Assembly (NCBI GenBank): GCA_038380795.1
Contig: CM076268.1
Span: 1,599,501-1,663,500 of the forward strand
DNA length: 64,000 nt
Origin: Pyrocephalus nanus
Taxonomy: Eukaryota > Chordata > Aves > Passeriformes > Tyrannidae
Direction of reading: 5' to 3'
Below the pieces are notes generated by a model. That model worked only from the letters and a program-made list of their open reading frames with translations, was not told where the DNA came from and searched no databases. Of the stretch, positions 34,603-46,600 are shown piece after piece. Position numbers and translations under genes: made by a program. Numbering within the stretch: the stretch's first letter is position 1; each line of letters opens with the position of its first letter.

Positions 34603-37600
34603 GTGAGGGGCAGGGGCAGCCCCCCCTGAGGGGCCGCGCGGGGAGCGGGGAGCGGGCCGGGCCGGGACCCCTCTGAGGGCGGGCTGTCCCCGGCGGTGCC
34701 CGGAGCTCCGGGACCGGCCCCGCTGCCCCCGCGCTGTGGGTCACGCTATGCCGGTGCGTGTGGCGGGTCCCGCCGGGCACTCACCTCTCGGTGTGTTGGT
34801 GTGTGCCCCGAACGAAGCAGCGCTGCCCCTGCCCGGCGGCGCTGCCCGGCTGACCCCCATGGTTCCCGGTGCTGGGAGGTGTGTGTGGTCCCCCCCGGGA
34901 GCACCGGCGGCCCCGAAGGGCCGTGTTTGGGGTGGTGTCCGCCTTACACAAGGGATGCTCTGCTGGGTGGGCATTGCGTCCGTGAGCCGGTGAGCCCCGT
35001 GGTGCCTCTGCCAGGACAAACCGAACAGGGGGCTGCGCTGGGTTGGGACCAGGTGATCGTTAAGGTCCGTTCCGACCCCTTGCCATTCTGCGATTTCTGA
35101 AGTGCTCCTAAATTTTTTAGTGGCTGTGCGATGACCATTACAATGCTAGGTGTTAGTATCAGGCGGAAGAGAACGGTAACGTGAACAGCAGTTGAGATGG
35201 AGTTGTGTTAATGGGAATTTTGAAACAGTCGTGATTACCCCATCCTGCCTGGGAGTTTGGTCAGCAACGGTGTCTATAAAACAAAATACATCCCTTAAAA
35301 ACTGTCTGGCTTTGAGTAATATGGGCTCCCTGCCCATGGCATGGGGCTGGAACAAGATGATCTTTAAGGTCCCTTCCAACCCAAACCATTCTGTGACTCC
35401 GGGATTCTCATATGCAGCTTTGATGTAAAGGATCATGCTGACCCTGCTTATATGTTAAAGATGCTCTAAATAGCTGTGGGTTTCACCAAACATGTGGCAG
35501 GTTGCGCAGATGTTACTCACAGCTTTCTAAAATTGGGATCTATGCTCTGCCAAAAGCGGTGGCTGAGTGTCCATGTGGCCATGTTGGTTGTCCCAGTACA
35601 GTGCTTTGTGAGCTTTTTTTAAAAAGGCTGGGCAAATTTATAGGCAATCATCAAATGCCATTGTTATCTGTGTTTTCCCAAAGAACTGGTTTTCATACTG
35701 CGCTTTCTCGTGTTATGTTTTCATCCTTGAGTTGTGTCTTGTCAATGCGATTTGTTTGTTTGTGTCTCTCAGACAAAATTACAGTGTGTGTCAAGTTAGC
35801 ATGAGTAATTCTAGTCCATCAGCTCACTAACCCAGCAGTACTCTGATTGCTAAGTGATCTTACAAAACACTTGGTGTTAAGCTAGCAAAAAGCACTGCTG
35901 GTCAATGAAGTACATGCTTCCACAGGGTGAATAAAACCCCAGCCCCTCAGGTTTAGATCTGTGATAGCTGTAGTCATCTGCACAGGCGTGAAAGCTCTTT
36001 CTTGACCCAGAGCAGTAGAGGCACAAACTAATGAGCTGTAGTTCTGGAGACTGGTGTTCCAATACTTTACCAGCATCCATCCCTTGTTTTCAGCAGCCCT
36101 TGCTGTGTTTGTTTATTTTGTCTCGGTGTCCATTCACCTCCCGGAGGCTTTGCCATGCCCAGCAGTTTGGCTGTGCTCAGCAGCGTTCTGCCCTGAGCCT
36201 GCCTCTCCATTTTCAGCCCGTTCCCATGTGATCCCTCTGGTGTGTGACCTGCAGATTAACCAAAGGTAACGTGATACTGGAGTCTCTTGGTCTGCTTCAA
36301 ACTCTTGATTGTTAGTCACTCTTTCTCGTTTCAGCGTGTTTGTAGTTTTGTGTTTCCAGCCCTGTCTGCAGCTCATCTTGACAGCAGACTTTAGGAGATG
36401 AACTGCCTTGGTGTGTTAAATGTAGAACCAAGAAAGGAACAGTTCTCTTACAGGAAGCGTTTTTTGGATCAATAGCTCTTTCTTGTATTGAGACAAAGCT
36501 GCACATCCTCAATTTTACAGTTTTATTACATTTATAATTGAGGCCACTGTCCGGAAATGAGCAACTGGATTTCTGTGTGATGAGTCATTGCCATGTTAAA
36601 AAAAACCAAACAAAGTCATAACTTGTGTTCACTGACATGTTTAATAATCTGTCAAAAGGCTGTAATCTATGTGTCTCTGCTTGTTGTTGGAGGCCTTGGT
36701 TTTATTCTGTCCCACGGAGGCTGCTCTGAGTTAATCTTTGTGCACTCATGGATTGAAATAGATAATGCTGGTAAACCTTGCAAAGTGTTGCTTTATATGG
36801 CAGGTCTGAATCTAAAGAGCTGGTGCTAAGCTTTGGAATACTCTCCTCCCTCAACGATAAAGGCATGTTCAGAAATTTGCTAATCTTAAAAGCAGTATTT
36901 CGAACCTCTTTGAATCATGGAGGTAACAGCTTGAATGAAAAAAAGGGCAAAAAATCTTGTTAAATATTTGCCATAAGCAGAGTGTGAGGTTGGCCCTAGT
37001 TTGAAGGATGTCTGCCTGTGTTTACAAGATGTTTCTATTTTTTTTTTTTATTCTCTAAAATGAAAGCACTAATGAGTCACCTGCAGGAAATCCATTAATC
37101 ACTTTGGCATCATGGATTTTTAAGGAATTTAGCTGTCTACAGTATACTTTCTTCAGTGGAGTGAAAAAATATGTGTTGCTCAGCCATGCCTTAAATACCT
37201 TCCATCAGGTCTTGGTCCAGATTTCACTCTTGGATTACTCTGTTTATGCTCAGGCTGTTCCTGACTGGGAGCTCTACCCAGGTTACACACAAAATTTTAT
37301 TGATGGTGTTGGTATAGTTTATGTGTTTACATTTGCTTGTGTATATATATATATAGAAAGGAGCAAAAGTACTGAAGGCATTCAGTTCTTCTCGGTGTTT
37401 GCTTATCAGTAGAAAGAGGAATGAGACTGTGTTGTGTCTTGGAAACTTCTGCTATCATTGTGTTGGCCCTGGTAACGCTCCAGGCAGTAATGTCATCATA
37501 AATAAGATTGGGAATAGCTGCTACTAAAACTTTTTCTAGGAGTTGTGCTGATTGCCACCACCCTGGAGAAAAAAACCCTATCAGATATTGAGTGGTCCCC

Positions 37601-40600
37601 AGACTAGAGTTACTCTCAACTTTTAGGGATGTCATGCTCAGAGACTCCACAGTTTCCTCTGCCTGAAAGAGCAAGGTGATGTTAAGGTATGTCTGACTTT
37701 GGAACTGTAGATAGAGGCAAATGAGCATTTGTCTGTTTTAAATAAACACTTTAGGAGTTTATTTTTACAGTACTCATTTTCATCTGTTGAAAATGGTTGT
37801 GAACCAGCAACTGAAGCGATGCCTTTTAAGTACTTCCAGTGAGGGACATGTTGCCAAACAGTATTTTCAGAGTGTCAGGGGACAGATTTCAGGATAAGTG
37901 TCTTAGTTTGATAGTGTGAAATCTCTGAGACACAGATCATAAGGCCATCTAATATTGTAGCTGTGTGTTTGCCTTCTCCTCAAAGGCATTACAGGAGCTG
38001 TGTGGAAATGACTTGTCGGGATTCCTGAGCTGTCCTTCATGGTTACAGACTGGAGGAGTTCCTTTGTGTGAAGTCTGATGCCTGAAAATGCTCCAGTGAA
38101 GGCCTTGAACTGATAATGAATGGTTTGGAGTGACACCACTGCTATCAATCATTGGCAGATTTCAGGCTGCAGAGGGGTCCTGGGCATGGCTCTGAGGGGG
38201 GGATGTTAGTTCTGAGTGCTAACTCATGCTGCTGAATGATTCCATGGAAGATTGCCTTCCTGAATCTCAGCACTATGTCTTGGAAACTGCCTGTCTATTC
38301 TGGGAAACGAATTCCACAGGAGGCTGTAGCCTTAGAAAAATTCTCTCCATATTTTGAGTTACTTCCTAAGGAACCTCAAGCTGTTTTTTGACACCTTTTT
38401 AGCTGCGATGGTTACTGCTCTGCTTCTCACCCTTGCTTGCTCATTCTGTTCCCTCCCTTCCTTGCTCCTCCTGAGTTGTCAGCACCACGTCCTTGTGGGG
38501 ATGTGACAAACCAGATGTCAGAGCTGATCTGTGGGAGCTGCAACCCAGCAAGAAAGTGTGCTGAGATGTTGAGCAGCTGGGTCCCTGGGGCTGCCTCCTC
38601 CTCCTCCTTGTACCAGAGAACAGAGGGCACTGGGGTGGGCTGCTCTGTGTCCCCTGGCAGGTTAAATATTACATACATTAGTCAGGGTTGGAGCTGCTGA
38701 CTGGGAGGCAAGGTCTTCAAATGTATTTATGAGAGAGGAATTATTTTCTGCTTGTAATAAGTACGGTCTACTGGGAAATGTTACCCATGATTCTTTTTAC
38801 AGAGCATTCTGAACCTGAAACTGAGACTTAACCTGGGTTGATAGTATGCCACAGCCTAACCTGGTGAGAATTTAATAAATCTTGAGCTGAGGGGTTTCTT
38901 TACTTTTCTGTTGAGTCTTAGCAGGTGACAAATTGTCTTTCTTCTTCTTTTCCTTCTATAAAAGAGTTCTGGAAATGTCAAGCTTGTCCAAACTCGGAGG
39001 TGTAGATGTCTTGGAATTCCTGCCCATGCTGAAATGGCTTGAGGTTTTAAGGACATGAAAAACTTCTCAGGCTTGATATTCTGGTGTTGCTGGTTCCTTC
39101 TTTTTTCCCCAGAATTAAAATGGATCTAATTCAAGTGGATTTTTGTGCCTTGAATTTTGCTAGCAGAGGTTGGCTCATCTTTGATCTCATGGGTTAGTAT
39201 TAACTCAGTATTGAATGGGAAATTGCAGACTAACTGCATAACTGAAGTATTTAAAGCAGAAGATACTGACTTCAAATAAGAAAGTTCTGCATCTGTACCA
39301 AAGGCTTGTGCCTTTTTTCATCTGAGCATACTGCTATTCTTATTAGGTTCTTTCACAGTTTAACAGTGTGGGTGGCATTTCAGTGCTGGATGTGTTAGGA
39401 AACATTAGAACTTTGGTGGTTTTAAGTTTTGAACTCTCTAAACTGCATGAAAAGGCAGCCATTTATTTGCTATGCTACCTGTGGTTTACCAAAACAATTT
39501 TTGTAGCTTGGAATGAGATTTTTTTAATGGTCTTAAATTGGTGCTGTTAAACATCCAGGAGAGACCTGGAAGTTGTGCCACAGAAAGGAAGTTACTGCTG
39601 TAGCTTCTGAAGGTGAGAGGTTTTCAAGGCACTTGCTGAAGGTTATGTGTGACTTGAGGAAGCAATCTACTGGCCACTGGGACATTTGCTGGGGCACTGC
39701 CAATGGGACAACATCTTCCTTTGCTTCTCTTCCAAAGGGCTAAACTGCAGCTGCCCCAGGAGCCCTGGTATTCCAGGGACTCCAGAGCAACTTCCACTAA
39801 ATACTTCCCTGTGACACTTCTCAGATGGGAGGTTAGAGTTTTTATTTACAAGTAAATTTTTCAGTGCATTCCATGTCTCAAATTTATCTCAATTAAGCAT
39901 TGAATGGGTTTCAGAAACTCATTCTTCAGGTTTGTGTATTGACACTCATAGCCCAGAGTTTGACAGAATGCACTTTTTACCCTCAAATATCTCAAGGATT
40001 TGAGACTTCTGATTAAAGCTTTTTTTTTTGTTGGTATTTAGAGGCTTCTTTAATGTGGAGGCATCTTCTTTAGAGAAGATGCAAATTTAGAGTGAGGAAC
40101 AATAATTCTCAGTCTTGTTTTCTCGTTCCAAACATCTCTAATTACTTGCCCCATAAAATCTAGGAGAGAACTGTGTTCCTGAAAAGCTGAACCAAGATGA
40201 ATGAAATACCAGTTAGGTTTTCCTCTTAAGGAAGAAGTCTTACCTGAAGCAATGTTTGCTGTGTCTCTGAAATACCAAAAACAAGGCTCTTGAACATACT
40301 TTGAGCTGGAAAACTTAGGGTCTATTTTGAGCAATTTAGCAAGTCTTTATCTCTGATAAAATATTCGGGGTAATAGGCAAAATCATGCTGAGGTGCTGAA
40401 GTCAGTGGCATAAAAGATGCCAGCATTGTGCACAACAGAATCTCGAGCCAAATTTAAAAGTATGTGACTTTGCCCCAGAGGTAAAATGTAAATGGCAAAT
40501 ATGCTGGTCTGTCATTAATTGTTAACTTTCAGTTTTTCTCCTCGTCTGTTGCTCAGTTTAAGAAAAAGAGCAACTTTCCTACGTATGACTGATGGTTAAG

Positions 40601-43600
40601 TTTTTCCCTATATTGATGTGCTTTCCAGTAATGTTGAAATGCTGTGTTGCTGCTTGTGATTTGATTAACCAGTCAAATTGTCCCTAACAGGTAAAAAAAC
40701 AAAAGAAAAGAAAGAGGGAGGATATTTGTGGTGTGACACAAATCCTTCACTCTCTGTTCCTGAAACACACGTGCCAAGTTTTTAAGTCCCTTAGTGCTGG
40801 TTATTTCCAATCCATAATTCTTTTTGTGCTCTGAGTCTGATTAGTTGGGCAGTCAGAGAGGGCAGTTAATTGTGGTGTCAGAAGAGCAGGTGACAGTGAG
40901 GGAAAACTTTACCTTGCTTGGTAGATTTGGCTCACCACACCAATGCCAGTAATTCTCTCATGGCTCTTAAGAAGAATTAACGTAAGTCAGCTCAGTGATT
41001 AGCAAAACAAACTAATTTCCATAATTGTGAGCTCCTCCTGCTCAGTGAATGTTTATGTTTGAATTTTCTGAGGATGGGATAGCTTTCTGGCATTCTTCTC
41101 CAGGAAGCTGCAACCGAGCAAACTTTTAATAGAGTGTCTTCAGAATGAGTGAACACAGTGTTTAAGCTGTCAGTTTGGTAAGTAGGTTTGAATAAAATCT
41201 TTCTCCTTCCTGTTTGACAGTTTCCTTCTTGCAGAGTAAATAGGATTAAAAAAAATGCAGACAACCTCCTGCTTTCTTGGCTTTCAGGATATGCCCACGA
41301 GCAACTTGAGCTTGGCTGAAAACAGGAATGTGTGTTGGTGTGTAATAATAATATTAATCAGTGCACTGTTGTTACTTTTAGAAGGGTAAAAGATATTATT
41401 TCCTTTCCTGTACTGCTGCTGAGAAAGTGAGTGTTTACTCGTGCAGTTCAGCAGCGTGAAGAATTAAGGGAAGTTCTAAAGTCCAGAAAAACCCCAAACC
41501 AACCAACCAAAAAACCAACACTCTGAGTCAGTGGCTTGGCACACATTTGCATTTTAGGGTCCCTGCTGGGCAGTTTTCTGAGCGGTATTTCCAGGTTTGT
41601 GGAAGGGCTGTGAGGAGCTGACCCTAATTTCAAGCAGTTGAAATGCATCCAACAGCTTGGTGCACACTTTTAGCCACCTACAGCAGTGGTTTCCAAAGGG
41701 GGGTGCACACACCCCCTGGGGCACTGTGCAATCCATTGGGGTGTGGGTAGAAAATATTCTGTACTGTTCAAAAAGATAAGAGAAGCAGCATTTTAAAATT
41801 ATTTTATTTCATCCATCAAAAACATCTGAGTTTTGTACATCTTATAATGTGTTTAGTATTAGTCCAGTAGAGCATGTAACTAATTTATAAGTAAATATCC
41901 ATATATTTGGTGTGCCTGCTAAAATATTGCTTTTCCTGGTGTGGAAGCTGATAAAGTTTGGAGGCCACTGATCCAGAGGGTCAAGCTGTGTTTGGAGCAA
42001 ACAACTGGCACCAGCAGTTTGTTGCCACTTGCAGTACAGGAGTTCCTTGTGCCATCGCATGGAGCACTGGATACTCTCCAGACAAGGGAACATTTCCCAC
42101 ATGTTTTCCAGTTTCCCAAGCAATGCCTGGTGACTCGGGGGATTTTGTGGCTGCAGCAGAATACAAAGAAGTGTTTCTCTCTCAGGATGAGTAGTAAGGA
42201 TTCCTTTTTGTTAGGTGCTTTCTCTGGGACTCTCAGCAATACAAATACAAACTTGTATTTTCTGCTCCCATCCCCACTGCTTTAAAGTTGACACTTCGTG
42301 ACAATTAAGAGCTTGTAATACTAAATATCTTTTTGCAAGTAGCTTAAATACAAATGTAGCAATCTGTGTTGAAAGCAAAAGGCAATTAGCCTAAGTTTCG
42401 TTTGCATAAGTAGTACTTTATTTCCTCCAAGAGAAAGAAGTTCAACTTTATACTCTTAAGTCTTCCCAGTTAACTTGTAATCTCTTAATCCTGGCTAATA
42501 TTTCAGAAGACTATTCAATGATGAACTGGAACTTGGAAGCAGACTTTCTTTTGAAAAGCCACAAGAGGTCATGAGGGTCAAATAACAATAATAATAAAGT
42601 CTTGCTGTTGTCTTTGATCTAAAGCAGACACAATTTAAGGGAAAAAATCAAATCTATTTAAAAATAGTATTGAAGTTTTCTTCCTGAAAATTAACCCTTC
42701 AGGTGTTGAAAGTTACATGAGCAGAGCAGAATGATTTATTTTGGCTTTATTCTGCTTTTGCTGTATAAGTATCTATTGCCTGTGCTGAGTGGTGAAGATG
42801 ATTGAGAGTTGCTGCTGTGTCAGATGGTGGGAGCAGCCTTTGAGCAATGGTTTGTGTTTGTGTGTGTTCATACACTCACCCATAACCTGGGCTGGCAGTT
42901 GGGGGCCGTGCTGTGTGATTTGTATACCGAGTGCAGTGACAGCAAACCCTTTCCAGCTGGGGTCCCTTCCTGAGGGCCAGCAAAGTCTGAGGGGATCAGA
43001 GGTGGATCCCCCTGAACTGCAGCGAGGTGGAAAGAGAACTCAGCTCTGTGATGGACTGAGCAAGCACCAGCTCAGGAGCAGGGCTGGGTTCAGGTGGTTA
43101 CAAGGGAAATGCTTTCTCCTCCTGCTGCCTCCTGAAACTCTCTAGACAGTCCTTCTGTGTGGAGCAAGTGGTTTATCCCAAAGCAGCAGTTTGTTTTCTT
43201 ATCAGAATTCGGGCCTGGCCTTGGATCAGCTCAGCTGGTGGTAGAATGGAGAAAGAGCCAGACAGCAGTTTTGGCTTTTGATACACTTCCAAGTTGCTTT
43301 TATATCACCTTTATCGGGGTTATGTTTGTGTAACCACAGAGAATTAAAGAAACTTCGCATGGCTGCTGGTGAGCTCTGAGGGGGGGTGGGGAAGGAATCA
43401 AAGCTGGTTTTGTTGAGAATTTGTGACGGAAGCTCCATTGTGCTGCAGCTACAATGCTGATACAATCACTGTGAGTGGTGAATGTATTGTCAGGGATCCC
43501 TAATCTCTGACTGCAATCAGCAAAAAGAGGCGACATTTATTTCAATAGCATGGATTCAGTCAGTGGGGTAAGGGCAGGAATGAGCAGGTTTGTACTTCAG

Positions 43601-46600
43601 GATGGACACTTGGTAAGCAAGGACATACCTCAGAGTATTATGGGTATGTGTTCAGGCCTGTCAGACTGGCAGTTCTTAAATTCAAACACTCTGAGGACAG
43701 CAGAGAGCTCCTGAGTCAGGGAGAATCTTCCAAGGAGCTCAGCTCCTCTCCCAGTGACTCTCTCTGGACACAGCTGCTGTGAAGGACAGTGGCTGTTTGG
43801 ACACTGCTCATTATCACCAGCACAGCACTGTAAGGACTCTGTTTCAACAACACTGTGTTGCAGTTTAAGGTTGATAAGTCTTTGTTCCTGGCTATTTGAG
43901 GTTCCAGAGACAACCAGCATGACATCTCTAGGAAGATAAGTTTGTGTGGGGGAACAAGAGTAACTGTGCTGATAAAAACTGTATTTCACATCATATCTCA
44001 AAACATTCAGTCTGTTTTGGCTGTAGAGGAAGGTCTGGTGCTTCCTTTGAGAGGGCCTTGGGGTAGTTAATTCTTATTGATAGGCATTTCTGTCAAAAAG
44101 AAATGAAAATCAAACTCGTAACGTGTTTTCCTTTAGCATTCAGCAGTCACAGATGTATGCTACCCTAAACCTTCAACTGAGGAGTTTCAGTTTTGTTTTG
44201 TATGGTTACTTTCCCCCTTGGCTTTAAAAAGATGTGGATACCTTCTGTAACACATATCACTGTCTACTAACTTATGCTGCCTCTTAAATTCTTCAATTTT
44301 ACAGTCAAAGACTAATCTCCTACAGGCCTGCAGTTAACTTTCTTGGATCTCTGTATATTTAAAATCATTTACATGAGCAAAGATTAAGGGGTTATGATTT
44401 TCAAAGATGCAAGGTGGTGGCTGGAGGTTGCTGCTGCCAGATTTGCCAGACAGACTCAATGGCTGCAAGAGAACAGTCCTGAAGAGTTTCAAGTGTTAGA
44501 AGTCAGAGACAGCTTCTTCCTATCCAGAGTAAATAGGACTGCACTCAACATGAACCCCATCTTCTTTGGGGGTGTGTGGGGGAATGATATTTAAACCTTT
44601 TAATTCGTGTGGTTCATCCATCCTACATTTCCAGAGTGCACTCTTCAAGAGCAAGAGGTTCATGTGGGTATTTTCTGTCGTGGTATTTTTTCAGCACGAG
44701 TGGGTGTTGGCTCTGAGCTGAGACGTGGCTCTCACACAGGAAGCTGAACTATAACCAGTGACAAAGCTCTAATCAGAAGGTTGGAACCAGATACGTTTTT
44801 ATTTAGTTAAAACAGCTTGCTTGCTTTGATGCTGTCACACATACTTTCCTATAGAAAGGTCTCTAGAAATAGTGTAAGAAAAAAATAAATCTTGTGATAC
44901 TTTCACCAGTGTGATTCCACAATTGGCATTTTTTCACAGCCAACAGGCATTTCTCTTTGCACCTCAGTTTTCTTGGACACTGAAAAAAAAAGTGATCTCC
45001 TCAAATGTTACTAAATATGTGTGGGGGTTTTTTCCATATGTCCTGCCTCCCCCATAGAAAATTTTCTTAAAACAGTCAGCCTGCAGCAGTAGTAGCTTGA
45101 TAATCACACTTGTCTCAAGAGCTGGTGCTGCCCAGCTGGTGGATCCATATTTGCTGTCTTCAAACTCCCAAAGTGGAATGTGCATTTAACTCCAAATACA
45201 TGCTCTTCTTTTCCAAAGCCTGTCTGTGCTTTAAGTCAAAGTTTAGAGCCATTTCTCATTGTGCCTCTGCTTCTGGGGTAGGTGGTGTGTTATATTGTGG
45301 GCTACTCTGTCAGAGGAACCCCCAGGAGCTAGAGAAGAGCTGTGTCTGTTCTGCACAGTCCCCCACACCAGCTCCCTTCTGTCCTTTGCTTAGACAAGTC
45401 ACTCTTCTTTCCTTACACCTGTAAATAGACCAAAATATTTGCTCATTTTTTTATTTGCTTGGAAGCTACTAGAAGAAAACAGCACTTCTTCCCCAGAGCT
45501 TTCCCACCAATATCTCTGCTCATAGCAGGAAATGAGTGCTTTAAAAAGCCTTAGGTGATGGTCTGGGTGACTGAGTTTGTGGTTTGGTTCTTTAAATCCC
45601 TCCTGGGCCTGGCTGGTTTGGCTGCCTGGTGTCCCTGGCTGGGTTTGGCTGCCTGGTGTCCCTGGCTGGTTTGGCTGCCTGGTGTCCCTGGCTGGGTTTG
45701 GCTGCCTGGTGTCCCTGGCTGGGTTTGGCTGCCTGGTGTCCCTGGCTGGGTTTGGCTGCCTGGTGTCCCTGGGTAGATTTGGCTGCCTGGTGTCCCTGGC
45801 TGGTTTGGCTGCCTGGTGTCCCTGGCTGGGTTTGGCTGCCTGGTGTCCCTGGCTGGGTTTGGCTGCCTGGTGTCCCTGGCTGGTTTGGCTGCCTGGTGTC
45901 TCTGGGTGGTTTGGCTGCCTGGTGACCCTGGGTAGATTTGGCTGCCTGGTGTCCCTGGCTGGTTTGGCTGCCTGGTGTCTCTGGGTGATTTGGCTGCCTG
46001 GTGTCCCTGGCTGGTTTGGCTGCCTGGTGTCTCTGGGTGATTTGGCTGCCTGGTGTCTCTGGGTGATTTGGCTGCCTGGTGTCCCTGGCTGGGTTTGGCT
46101 GCCTGGTGTCCCTGGCTGGTTTGGCTGCCTGGTGTCTCTGGGTGGGTTTGGCTGCCTGGTGTGTCTGGCTGGGTTTGGCTGCCTGGTGTGTCTGGCTGGG
46201 TTTGGCTGCCTGGTGTGTCTGGCTGGGTTTGGCTGGGTTTCTCCGGCTGGTTTGGCTGCCTGGTGTCTCTGGGTGGTTTGGCTGCCTGGTGTCTCTGGCT
46301 GGTTTGTGGCTGGCAGGGGGAACCTGAATGTGAAAGTCATCTGCAGAACCAGCGAGAAGGAGCTGCAGGCTGAGACACTGCAGCTCTAGGAGAGTCCCCA
46401 AAGACTACACTGGGATTGTGTGGGTGAGCAGGGAAAGAAGGTGCAAGACTTGGGAGTGAGGGAAGCTGCCTGAGTTCCTCTTTGCTGTCAGTCTGAGAGG
46501 AAGATTTCCCCCTCAGCTCACAGATGTTGATGTGTGTCACTGGGAGTGAAAGCGAGCTCAGGCTGTTCCAGCACTTGGTCTGTAGGAGCACAGGTCTCTG

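Larger units (their letters stand above)
34230..34860 (+). promoter_or_regulatory. INPP5F: INPP5F CpG-island promoter and 5'UTR region
   Basis: Very CpG-rich sequence surrounds INPP5F exon 1. It contains GGGCGGGGC (SP/KLF-type) near 34260, CACGTG at 34280-34285, and GCGGCCATT at 34368-34376, a YY1-like core. Two short tandem duplications are present (19 bp at 34307 and 34334; 20 bp at 34431 and 34453). There is no TATA box. The exact transcription start cannot be read from sequence. Confidence 0.65.

Noticed and set aside
45399..46401. Several open frames of 98-313 codons on both strands (Pro/Gln-rich or Trp/Leu-rich repeats)
   Set aside because: All are readings of the 26/27-bp minisatellite in INPP5F intron 1. 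Openness in many frames at once shows absence of stops, not coding selection.
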